A stretch of DNA of 41,357 nt from a virus. Shown here piece after piece: positions 14,531 through 23,600 of this stretch. Below the pieces are notes generated by a model. That model was given only the letters and a program-made list of their open reading frames with translations, did not search any database and was not told where the DNA came from. Numbering within the stretch: position 1 is the stretch's first letter; each line of letters starts with the position of its first letter. Where the stretch lies: positions 1 through 41,357 of IMG/VR virus record IMGVR_UViG_3300027746_000041. One strand, written 5' to 3'. Both the position numbers and the translations under genes were made by a program.

Positions 14531-14557
14531 AAATCTATTTAGTTTTAGGAGAATGAC

Positions 14558-14773
14558 ATGCCATATAATTATCGTCAGTTAGATAATCATGCAAGTGCAA
14601 CCAAGAAGTCTGGGACTGTTACGGCACCAGGTTTGTATGGTAAAAGTTCAGTTCCAGTTAAGCAGGATAAGAATTACAAGGTTCGTCCAAACTCCGATAA
14701 ATCTGGAGATAACTCACCAAGTCACGAGCGCACAGAATCAAAATCTGAGCGAAGAATGGAATACGGAAAATAA
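14558..14773 (+). CDS. Hypothetical hydrophilic protein, 71 aa
   Basis: A Ser/Lys-rich, probably disordered protein (MPYNYRQLDNHASATKKSG at the start, then Ser/Glu-rich). No family recognised. TAGGAG precedes the ATG. It is the first gene after the capsid terminator, within the head-completion cluster. Confidence 0.6.
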   Translation: MPYNYRQLDNHASATKKSGTVTAPGLYGKSSVPVKQDKNYKVRPNSDKSGDNSPSHERTESKSERRMEYGK

Positions 14774-14775
14774 TT

Positions 14776-15045
14776 ATGGCTATGAAGAAACCAATGAAAA
14801 AAAGAGGAAAAGGCAGTGGTGATGAAGCATTTGTCTATTCTGTCAAAAGCATGAAAGCCAACAGTCCTTCTGCGAGCACACGAACAAAGTCATCTGCTAA
14901 TCGTAGTATGAAAGAAGATGCAAAAAGCAATACAACATATCCACCTTCATCATCACATAAACAGTTGGCTCCAAGACCAAAACCAGGTTCTAAAGCAGCA
15001 TTGTTGCCTTATCAGGGACCGAAAAGAAATTCGAAAGCAAAATAA
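14776..15045 (+). CDS. Hypothetical basic protein, 89 aa
   Basis: The N terminus is very basic (MAMKKPMKKRGKGSG) and the rest is Ser/Pro/Lys-rich and probably disordered. It starts two bases after the previous stop. It may be a minor internal head protein touching DNA, but this is a guess from charge and place. Confidence 0.6.
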   Translation: MAMKKPMKKRGKGSGDEAFVYSVKSMKANSPSASTRTKSSANRSMKEDAKSNTTYPPSSSHKQLAPRPKPGSKAALLPYQGPKRNSKAK

Positions 15046-15063
15046 CTTAAGTAGGTAACAATT

Positions 15064-15291
15064 TTGCCTATTGGTATGAACCAATCGGCAAAACTTGCTC
15101 ATACTCTATACGGGGAGCCAACTACTAAGCACTCCCGTCTTGCCCATGCAGAAGGCGCACGCCTTGCTGCTCCATCTGGTCCGTACATCGGACGTAACCG
15201 TTGCACTGCCAACGATGATACATGTGAGGGTCCAAAAGCCCGTGGGACAGATTTCTGTATTGGACATCTAAGAAACAGGGGTGAGGCTTAA
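15064..15291 (+). CDS. Small Cys/His protein, 75 aa (TTG start)
   Basis: TTG at 15064 follows AGGTAAC and gives MPIGMNQSAK; an ATG four codons later is the alternative. The C-terminal half has C47, C54, C65 and H68 (NRCTANDDTC, then DFCIGH), a likely zinc site. I have seen this compact Cys/His type next to head-completion genes in environmental phages, without known function. The stop overlaps the next ATG (TAATG). Confidence 0.65.
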   Translation: MPIGMNQSAKLAHTLYGEPTTKHSRLAHAEGARLAAPSGPYIGRNRCTANDDTCEGPKARGTDFCIGHLRNRGEA

Positions 15292-15980
15292 TGGCAATAA
15301 CGCTTACGACATTGCGTTCACAGGTCCGAGATATGGCTGACCTTGATGAAACCGATTTGTCTAACGCCGTTATTGACCAGTTTGCTCGGGAGGGGTTCCA
15401 GCGTATTTATGCGTTAGAACGCCGTTGGCCCATTTTGCAAGAAACATACACATTTAATACGGTTGCTAATCAGCGTGAGTACACAATATCTACAATTGGG
15501 GATATTCGAGAAATCATTTCTGTTGTAGATACATCAACTCAGGGTGCAAGACTCACCTTGATTGATTACAACGACGCTGAGAGCATTTGGCTGGGCAACT
15601 TGGATGTTGCCAGCCGACCATACTTTTATAGTTTTTGGGACAAAAAAATATGTTTGTGGGCTAAACCAGACATTGTTTATCCAATGACCGTGCGAGCATT
15701 TCGTAATCCTGTTTACACATGGTTGACCAATATTACCGAGACTATTGACTTGGATGAATTTTTTCATGCCATTTTGCCTTACTTTGTTCTTGCTCGTGTG
15801 TATCAGCGTCAAGAGGACTCTGACCTCTCCAATATGTATATGAAGTCGTTTGAAGAGGGCGTTGCTTTTGCTCGCCGTGACTTGATGAAAGCATCAAGTG
15901 CACAGCCAGTTATTATGTCCGGTGGAAGACAGTATCCAACAATGAAGCGTTGGTTGCAGACTCTTGGTAGGACCTTGTAA
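15291..15980 (+). CDS. Head-to-tail adaptor protein (P22 gp4-like), 229 aa
   Basis: An N-terminal helical part (DLDETDLSNAVIDQFAREGFQRI) is followed by a beta part and C-terminal helices with HAILPYFVLARVYQRQED. Together with its place between the capsid cluster and the hub gene this fits the first adaptor ring below the portal. The assignment is by order and general layout, not by a diagnostic catalytic motif. The stop overlaps the hub ATG. Confidence 0.65.
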   Translation: MAITLTTLRSQVRDMADLDETDLSNAVIDQFAREGFQRIYALERRWPILQETYTFNTVANQREYTISTIGDIREIISVVDTSTQGARLTLIDYNDAESIWLGNLDVASRPYFYSFWDKKICLWAKPDIVYPMTVRAFRNPVYTWLTNITETIDLDEFFHAILPYFVLARVYQRQEDSDLSNMYMKSFEEGVAFARRDLMKASSAQPVIMSGGRQYPTMKRWLQTLGRTL

Positions 15981-17581
15981 TGCCACAGATTCTTATTGAA
16001 CGATACGACGATTTCACTGGTGGTCTCAATCTTAGGGCAGACCAGTTTCAGTTGTCCAAGAACGAATCTCCCGACATGTTGAATGTAGAAATTGACCCTC
16101 GTGGTGGATTATTTAGTCGTGGAGCGTTTAGGGAGATTAACACCACTGGTGTATCTGGCACTTGGGCTCCAAAGCGTCTTACATGGTTTAAAGGGTCGTC
16201 ACAGTATTTGATGTTGACTACGGAGACATCTGTGTATCAAAGTACGGGTACAAATTTTACTCGTTTGGATTTTGGTTCCGGCACACCTATTGTCTCCGCA
16301 AGCACAAGTGGTTCATCGCTTGCCCAGTGGGGCGACACGATGTATATGACAACTGGTCAGGCTGGTGTTGCAACATATAAGTGGAAGGTTACTGACACTT
16401 ATGCAACTGCGTTGACCGCAAGTGGTCCAACGTGGCAAACTACTCCTGTTGGCGGATATTTTCCCAAAGCAGAACATGTTATTCAACATACAAACAAAAT
16501 GTTTGTTGCAAACACAAAAGAGAATGGAACTGTTTATCCAAATCGTTTGCGTTGGTCGCAAGAAGGTTTGTCTGAAGATTGGTCAACCGCTGACTATATT
16601 GATTTTAATGGTGGTGGTAACGGTATTACTGGTCTTGCTGTTGTTGCTGGACACTTGGTTATATTTAAGCCACAGGCTGTTTACGTTTTGTTTGGATACG
16701 ACTCAACCGACCACAATGTTGTTGAGTTGTCATCCAACCTTGGTGTAGATTTGCCAACCCACATTGCATCATCCGAACAGGGTGTGTATTTTTATGTTGG
16801 GTTTAAAGGATTGTTTTATTACAACGGAAACACTGTTGTTGATTTGTTTCAGAACCTTAAAGCCGTGTATCCACTTGGATACATTAACAATAACTACAGC
16901 AGCAAAATAAGTGTGTCTTATGTTAACCGTAGAGTTTGGCTTGCCGTACCTTACTCAACCGGTGTGGCTGCTACTGAAGTAACTACAAATCTTGTTTATG
17001 ACCCAAGTATTGGTCAGGGTGGTTCTTGGAACAGGCTTTCGTCTGCAGATGGTTATGGTCTTGTTGGTGGAGCAGACTTTAAAACTACTGCTGGTGTGAG
17101 CGTACCCGTTCTTGCGCATCCAACACTCCCAAGAGTGTTGGAGGTGGAAGTGTTCTCTTCTGAGACAGATTTTATTAGCCAGGCAGAAGTAAACTTTGCA
17201 ACGTATTATCGCACAGGTTGGGTTGACGGAAACAATTATTCAATGAAGAAGATGTTTCGTAGACCAGATTTTGTTCTAAAACAGGTAGACACACAACGCA
17301 CATTGAATGTCAAAGTGTTTCACAACTTTGAAGAAGCGGCTGGTAACGAGCGCAAGAGCATTGATATTGTTCTTCCCGCTTCTGCTAGTGGTGGGCAGTG
17401 GGGAACAATGCTTTGGGGAAGTGGCACCTGGGGTGTTATTGCCAAAGGTGCAGAGGTTCGTCGTGGTTCCAATCTTGGGTTGGCACGATGTGTGCAATTA
17501 TTGTTTACCGGTCCGACTGGTGGCGAATGGGGCATTGACAGTATTGCCTATAAATATAATAATCGAAAGGTCACTGGATAA
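15980..17581 (+). CDS. Tail hub / DNA-stabilisation protein (P22 gp10-like beta-propeller), 533 aa
   Basis: The protein starts with the typical DDFTGGLNLRADQFQL segment. It continues as a repeated beta-strand protein with blade-like units (SSQYLMLTTETSVYQ, NKMFVANTKENGTVY, SEQGVYFYVGFKGLFYYNG). This is the profile of the beta-propeller hub that plugs the portal-adaptor channel in podoviruses and holds packaged DNA. It supports a short-tailed virion. Confidence 0.7.
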   Translation: MPQILIERYDDFTGGLNLRADQFQLSKNESPDMLNVEIDPRGGLFSRGAFREINTTGVSGTWAPKRLTWFKGSSQYLMLTTETSVYQSTGTNFTRLDFGSGTPIVSASTSGSSLAQWGDTMYMTTGQAGVATYKWKVTDTYATALTASGPTWQTTPVGGYFPKAEHVIQHTNKMFVANTKENGTVYPNRLRWSQEGLSEDWSTADYIDFNGGGNGITGLAVVAGHLVIFKPQAVYVLFGYDSTDHNVVELSSNLGVDLPTHIASSEQGVYFYVGFKGLFYYNGNTVVDLFQNLKAVYPLGYINNNYSSKISVSYVNRRVWLAVPYSTGVAATEVTTNLVYDPSIGQGGSWNRLSSADGYGLVGGADFKTTAGVSVPVLAHPTLPRVLEVEVFSSETDFISQAEVNFATYYRTGWVDGNNYSMKKMFRRPDFVLKQVDTQRTLNVKVFHNFEEAAGNERKSIDIVLPASASGGQWGTMLWGSGTWGVIAKGAEVRRGSNLGLARCVQLLFTGPTGGEWGIDSIAYKYNNRKVTG

Positions 17582-17820
17582 TGGCTCTAACTATTCCGAA
17601 TACATTTGTTGACGCAACTATTGCCGAAGCCGCCGAGGTTAATGGCAACTTTACTGCTGTCAAAAACTTTGTTGACGCACTGCAAGCAGGCACAAACATT
17701 ACTGCTGGCGCAATTCAAACTGCTGCTATTGCTGATGGTGCAATTACTTCTATTAAGTTGGCTAGTCCTGTGAGTGGTGACAGTGACCAGATTGTTTTGG
17801 GGACATCAATATTCTCATGA
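17581..17820 (+). CDS. Small fibre-like protein, 79 aa
   Basis: The sequence ADGAITSIKLASPVSG and the preceding NVNGNFTAVKNFVDAL-like stretch resemble the N-terminal or shaft repeats of phage tail fibres. The gene overlaps both neighbours (TAATG before, ATGA after). It probably belongs to the tail, but it is too short to be a whole fibre. Confidence 0.6.
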   Translation: MALTIPNTFVDATIAEAAEVNGNFTAVKNFVDALQAGTNITAGAIQTAAIADGAITSIKLASPVSGDSDQIVLGTSIFS

Positions 17821-17993
17821 TGGAACCACTGTCAATCCCTGCCGTAACAACGCTTAATTCTTCTGACGCTGTTGCTATTCGTGTCATTGTATCTGCATTG
17901 ATTCAGGCTATTGATTCTATGCGCAAAGATATTGAAGAGTTAAAGAAACGTCCAATTCCCAGCAAGGATACTCGATACAAAGGTAATTTCTAA
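17817..17993 (+). CDS. Small coiled-coil protein, 58 aa
   Basis: ATG at 17817 (or the next codon) overlaps the previous stop as ATGA, and the TAA at 17991-17993 overlaps the next ATG. The product starts MMEPLSIPAVTTLNSSDA and continues with a helix (VIVSALIQAIDSMRKDIEEL) likely to oligomerise, then a basic end. The exact fit between two coupled genes supports it being real. It may be a tail or ejection accessory protein. Confidence 0.65.
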   Translation: MMEPLSIPAVTTLNSSDAVAIRVIVSALIQAIDSMRKDIEELKKRPIPSKDTRYKGNF

Positions 17994-18427
17994 TGGCTTA
18001 CGACATGACTGGTTATTTAAATAAAAAAAGAACAATGTTTGATTCCTATTCGGTTTCAAAAGCAATGAATGTGTTTGACAAATTTTTAAATAGACAAAAA
18101 GCAGATAATGCTAGACAAGATTTGACACAACAATATTCAAAAAGTCTTCCTGCACTATTGTCTGCGTATGGTCAGAGGGGTCTTAATTCTGCAAACGTAA
18201 AATCTGGTGCGCAAAGGTCTGGTTTGCAAGAATTTGCCAACCAGAGAATCCAAGATTTTTCTAAACTTGAAAGTGGTTATTCTGGAGATTTGGACAGATT
18301 GAATTTGGGTGACACAATGCTTGACACTCAATATGCGTCACAAAATGCAGATTTAGAAATGGAAAAAGCGGCACAACAAGCAGAGGATGCTCGAGCAATT
18401 CTTAGGGCTAGAAGCGGGAGTTACTAA
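17993..18427 (+). CDS. Putative internal virion / ejection protein, 144 aa
   Basis: A helical, Gln/Ala-rich protein (SLPALLSAYGQRGLNSANVK, then DLEMEKAAQQAEDARAIL). It is the first of four coupled genes between hub and endolysin, where podoviruses keep the proteins that leave the virion with the DNA. No domain recognised. The ATG and stop overlap neighbours as TAATG. Confidence 0.6.
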   Translation: MAYDMTGYLNKKRTMFDSYSVSKAMNVFDKFLNRQKADNARQDLTQQYSKSLPALLSAYGQRGLNSANVKSGAQRSGLQEFANQRIQDFSKLESGYSGDLDRLNLGDTMLDTQYASQNADLEMEKAAQQAEDARAILRARSGSY

Positions 18428-19407
18428 TGGCTACACGTATGTACAGACCAATGAGTGCAGAAAGTGATGCACAAAAGATTATTGATGATGCTGGAAAAAT
18501 TTCGGGTGGTGGAATTTCTGGTAATACTGGAAAAAAATTGACAGCATCGGAAATTCTTGCACAACAAAAATTTAATTGGGATAAGTCTTTTAAAGAAGAA
18601 GAAAGAGATTATCAGCGTGCACTTGAAATAGCAACATCAGACAAAACAAACAAAACTAATCAAGCCTTATTAGGTTTATACAATTCTGGTGGTTACGACA
18701 ATCTTGATTCTGTTTTGGGTGATATTTCTAATTTTGAAACTTCTTCAAAACAGGGAATTGACGAGGAAACAAGAAGGGCACTTTCAGAAATTGGTATTGG
18801 ATTTGACCTTGCAGATACAAAAACAAATACTGCATACGACACTCTTGACTCCTATCTGTCTCAGCCTCAACAAGATTTTTTTGGCAATACCGCTGTTTCC
18901 AACCCAACGGTTGGAAACGACCTTGCACAAGTGTTAAGTGCCTATGGTGCTAGTTCTCCTAGCGTAGACAGCCAGTTGGCCGCATCTAACGCAACTATGG
19001 CAGATACTTCTTCACAGTTTAAAAATCTACTTGGAGTTCTTGGTGCAATAACAAAGAAAAGCAACGAGGGTCGCCAAGTTGAAGGCAGGACTGCAAGAAC
19101 TTCAGCCAATGAGGGTTTGTTGTCTCAACGTGCTGGTTATGAAGGTGGTGTAAGGTCTTCTGCTTCTAATGCTCTACAACAACTTGCGCAGACAATTGCT
19201 GGTCAAAGAAGTGCTGCACAAAGTGCTTCCCAACAAAGGAAAACAGATTTTGCAACAATGCTTGCTGGTTTGGGAATTGATGTTTCCAAGAGTGTTCCAC
19301 CTGCCGTTACGAATAGTCCTATTGTTAATGAGGGAAACAACATGGATGATGTGCTTAAGAATTTGTTTCCATCAGGTAGTTTTAGTGCAGGGTTTTTGAC
19401 ACGATAA
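18427..19407 (+). CDS. Putative internal virion / ejection protein, 326 aa
   Basis: A helical Ser/Gln/Ala-rich protein with a Gly-rich break near residue 25-35 and a long central part without cysteines. In composition and place it matches internal core proteins of podoviruses. The C-terminal third has ALQQLAQTIAGQRSAAQSA, a likely helical bundle. No enzyme motif is visible. Confidence 0.6.
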   Translation: MATRMYRPMSAESDAQKIIDDAGKISGGGISGNTGKKLTASEILAQQKFNWDKSFKEEERDYQRALEIATSDKTNKTNQALLGLYNSGGYDNLDSVLGDISNFETSSKQGIDEETRRALSEIGIGFDLADTKTNTAYDTLDSYLSQPQQDFFGNTAVSNPTVGNDLAQVLSAYGASSPSVDSQLAASNATMADTSSQFKNLLGVLGAITKKSNEGRQVEGRTARTSANEGLLSQRAGYEGGVRSSASNALQQLAQTIAGQRSAAQSASQQRKTDFATMLAGLGIDVSKSVPPAVTNSPIVNEGNNMDDVLKNLFPSGSFSAGFLTR

Positions 19408-20693
19408 TGGACCAAGAACAACTATTAGCCCTTGTACGGTATTTGCAATCTCAGGGTGTTCCTGAGAAAGAAATTACAAATATGTTTGGTGAGTATTTTG
19501 GCATTGAAAAAGACAAACCTGACTATACGGGAATGTTTGAAAAATACATGCCTACCTTCTCTCAAATAGAGTCAATTAAGGACCCAAACAGTTTGATGAA
19601 AAGTATTGCAAAAGATGTTTCTGATGGTGTCCCTATTTGGGATATTAAAAATGGTATTGCTTCTGCAATACAAAACAATGTTGCTGGTGTTGACCCAAAC
19701 ATGACTTTTGATGAGTATGTGTCTTATGCAAAAACGCTGGAAGGCGAATTTCAATCGTACACAAATCAGGCAAGAGAGGAAGAAACAAAGTTTGGTGAAA
19801 ACGGAACATTAGATGTTTCTGCAACTTACAACTGGAGAGATGTATTTCCAGACCAATTTAAACAGGTTACGGATTATGCCAAACAAAATCCGTTGTATAA
19901 AATGGGTGCGGTTGGTTCCGGTGCTGATATGCCTGCTCGTGTTACTGGTGCGGCAGCATTACCAGCAACCAACATGAACGCTCAAGATACTTTGGATAAA
20001 GCAAAAAGCGCAATGTACAACGGAGAAAGTTTTACTCTTGCTGGAAAAACATATAGTCTTGAACAGTTGCGTGATGAACTTGTTCCAAAACTTGAATCTG
20101 ATGTAAAAACACAAGCGGGAAATATGTCAGTGTTAAAAAATCTTCAGGATAGATTTAAGAGAATATATCAAACAAAACTTTCTGCTGCTGAATCAAAAGC
20201 AAAAGATGCACCATTTCAAAAAAACAGTTCTTTGGCAGCGGCTAAGGAAAAATTTGATTTTGGTGGAAGCGGAGATGAGTACAAAAAAGCATTGGCGTTA
20301 ATCAACAAGAATGCAGACCTTGCAAAAAGTGATTACGAAAAGTTAAAAGCAGAATCAAAAAATATTCCAACCGATTACTATGGGTTATTGCAAATAACAA
20401 ACCCAACTGTTTACAATCAAATGCTTAAAGATGGAAAACTTAAACCAAACTTTTCGCTGCCATCAAAAGATGAAAAGACAACGCCAACAACATCAACCAG
20501 TGGGCCCAACGGTTACGTTGGTCCACGTGGTGGAGAAAGCACAATGGCACGAGAATATAATCCCGACCTTCTTAAGTTTTTGGCAACCGTTGATACAGGT
20601 TTAACCAAAAAAATTACAGATAGCGGAAGAACTCCAGCGGGTGACAAAGCAAGAGAATTAGCAGCATATTACAAAGCATTGAAGGGCAATTAA
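19407..20693 (+). CDS. Putative internal virion / ejection protein, 428 aa
   Basis: An N-terminal helical unit (LALVRYLQSQGVPEKEITNM) is followed by a long soluble region and a Lys/Ser-rich C-terminal part with a low-complexity Thr/Ser break near residue 355. I see no catalytic motif. It directly precedes the giant gene and is likely packaged with it. The stop lies two bases before the GTG of the next gene. Confidence 0.6.
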   Translation: MDQEQLLALVRYLQSQGVPEKEITNMFGEYFGIEKDKPDYTGMFEKYMPTFSQIESIKDPNSLMKSIAKDVSDGVPIWDIKNGIASAIQNNVAGVDPNMTFDEYVSYAKTLEGEFQSYTNQAREEETKFGENGTLDVSATYNWRDVFPDQFKQVTDYAKQNPLYKMGAVGSGADMPARVTGAAALPATNMNAQDTLDKAKSAMYNGESFTLAGKTYSLEQLRDELVPKLESDVKTQAGNMSVLKNLQDRFKRIYQTKLSAAESKAKDAPFQKNSSLAAAKEKFDFGGSGDEYKKALALINKNADLAKSDYEKLKAESKNIPTDYYGLLQITNPTVYNQMLKDGKLKPNFSLPSKDEKTTPTTSTSGPNGYVGPRGGESTMAREYNPDLLKFLATVDTGLTKKITDSGRTPAGDKARELAAYYKALKGN

Positions 20694-20695
20694 TA

Positions 20696-23600
20696 GTGGC
20701 TAGCGCAAATGATGAACTAGAGAAAAGATTGCGCAACATTCGTTCGGCTTCAAGCCTGAATGTTGCCCCATCAGAGAGTACGCAAACTTCTGTTTTGCGT
20801 AACGCTCAACTTGGTTTAAGGGATTACGGTATTGATTCAATTCGTAAGGCTCCATCTTTGTCAGAAAAGATTGCGCAAATTGCTTCCGGTGCACCACAAC
20901 CATCAAGGAACCCAGCCATTAGTGCAGCCCTGCTTCCACTCAAGGCACTAGGAACAGCGGGAAGAGTTCTGTCAACTCCGTTGTACGGAGTTATTTCTGG
21001 CATTCGAGAAACAGTAGACGCTTTGGATAATGATGCGAAGACAAAAGCGTCAATGAGTGATTTTACAAAACAGATGTTTAGTGAAGATTTTGGTTTTGGA
21101 ACCGCCTTCCCAATGAAGGGAAATGTTGGTCGTGCTATTGCTTTTGGTGTTGATTTAGGTCTGGACCCTGTTAACTGGGCAACTTTTGGTGGAACCATTC
21201 TGCCCAAGGTTGCTCTTAAGGGTGTTGCAGAGGTTGCAGGTAAAGAGGGTGCAGAGATACTTGTCCGCCAAATTCTTGGAAAGAACGTTGGCGGGCGTCA
21301 AGGCGCAGAGGCGTTGGCGGTTATTGTTGAAAAAGAATTGCGTACCGCCAATTTAGTTGAGGGTGCTGCCAAATTAAGTGACATGGAAATTGGAGACATT
21401 GTTGGTCGTGTTTATTCTCGTAACTGGTCTGCAATTCCAGAAGAGATTGCAAAAAAATATTCTATAAATCCTCCTGGAATTTATTATGCTGGTTCACGAT
21501 TCAGGGTTCCTGGTTCCAAAGTTATTGGAGAGTTTGGTCAAAGAGGTTTAATTGGTGGACGACTTTGGTTTGTTAACACCAGTGTTGGCAAAAAGATTGC
21601 CCGTGCTTTCATGCCCGGAAGAACGGCAGAAGTTGCTGCAAGCATGATGGGTAAAATTAATGTTCGTCAATTAAGAACAGAACTTCGTGCTGGACGACTT
21701 ACGGGCGAAGAAGCAGCAGCGGCAGTTGCTGCATTGGGTGTAGACCAAATGGGAAGAATGGCAAGAGGTGTTGTAAAATCTAAAGCAACAGAAATTCTTA
21801 AACCGTTTGTTGTTGGTGAAAAAATGGCAACGTTTGCTCACTCTGTTTCTCGATTAATGGAACAAGGTGGAGAAGAGTTGGCAAAGTCTGCTCCTGCAGC
21901 CGAACGTGAACTGGCACAAGAAATGACCGGAATCATGAAGAAATTTTATGGTGAAATTGAATCTGTCATGAAAACAATTGACCCAGAATTTGAGATTGGC
22001 AGTATTGATAGTTACTTTCCACACGTTCTTTCTGAACAGTCACAGGCTGCAGCAAATAACTTGGCAAACCCACGAAGCGAATTGATTCGTCAATATGCAA
22101 AATTTAAAGGTCACGACATTTCTGGTTCTTTTAAATCTAGAACTATTAAGGCTGGGCAACCATTTTTGGAAGAACTTGGTGGACCAAAAGAACTGTTACC
22201 TAATCAGGTTACGGTAATTGAGTTAAACAAAATTTCGCAAAAACTATTGGGTTTCCCAATGTTTGAAACTGATGCACGAAAAGTTTTGTTGCGTTATGCA
22301 GACCATTACGCATCCGCCATGGGCGATGCCGCAATGATGAGAGAGATGCTGTCTAAGCCGTACTTAATGGACACCATTAGAAAAGTAAACGGTATTGATG
22401 TTGATGTTTTGAATGCCCACAAAAAAGATGTTGCTAATTTGATTTCCAAAAAGATATCAACTGGAAAACAATTTTCTAGGTTGTTGCAAACAACCACTGA
22501 AAAATTGTTTGGAACATCGGAAAAAGTTGGTCAACTTCCAGCGTTGTTAGACACTTTGGAAAAAAAGGCAGCAAAACTTACTGGTGAATTAGATACACCT
22601 GAACAACTTGATGGTGCTCGCAAGATTATTGTAGATTTGTTTGAAGAACTTAAATCGGTGCATGCAGATTTTGTGGCACAAAGAGAAGTAACATCAAAAA
22701 CACTTGGCGAACAAGACGGAATTTTAAAACTTATTACGAAACAAGAGGCTGATGCTACTAAAGACTTTGAAGAAATTGGTCAAATTGTAAACAGGATTCT
22801 TGTTGATTCTTATGGTTATACCCCTGGAGCAACACTGGCAGACAATGCTGCACAATTGGTTCCAGATAAATTGGACCAAGTTATTGTTGACACTGCAACA
22901 AACAAAGCAGCAATGACCGAACAGTTGGCTAGCGTGAAATTTTTGATGGAAAAATTGCAAACAAAAGTTAACGACCTTGACAAGATGCAGGAACTTTATA
23001 ACGTTTTGGGCATGGGTGAGGGTTTGGAGAAAATCTTTAAAGATGCAATGGAAGCCGTAGATGGTGGAGATTTTGTAAACAATGTTTTGGATGGACTTGG
23101 TGTTCGTGGGGCACGAAAGAAATACACACGCACAACTAATGCTCAGGGAAAATTAACCGCTAATTGGGTTGATGATTTTTGGGGGCCTCGAGCACAGGCG
23201 CTCGATTCCAATGTTGCGTTGTTGAGAAACATGATTGACCCATATCAATCAATTTCTAGTTCTGCTCTTAAAAAAATGACAATTGGCGACGTGCGAACAA
23301 TTCTTTCTAAGTCAACCGTTGGCGTAGACAGGGTGGATGAGTTGCGCAGGGCTGTTGCTTGGTTGATAATTAGGGATACCCAGGCAAGCCCACAGGTTCT
23401 TTTAGATATAGCAACACTGCAGAGTAGCAAAGGAACTGCCAAGGTTTCTGCGACTGCCGAAAGATTTTGGAAACTAAAATCTTTGATGGAAAAGTCTGCA
23501 GAGATTTCCGAACACCTTAAGAAGTCAGCCTTAGAAGGAACGTTTAGCGGAAAACAATCTGAGTTGTTAAACGCAGAAATTGGAAATGCTGCTAGGGGTG

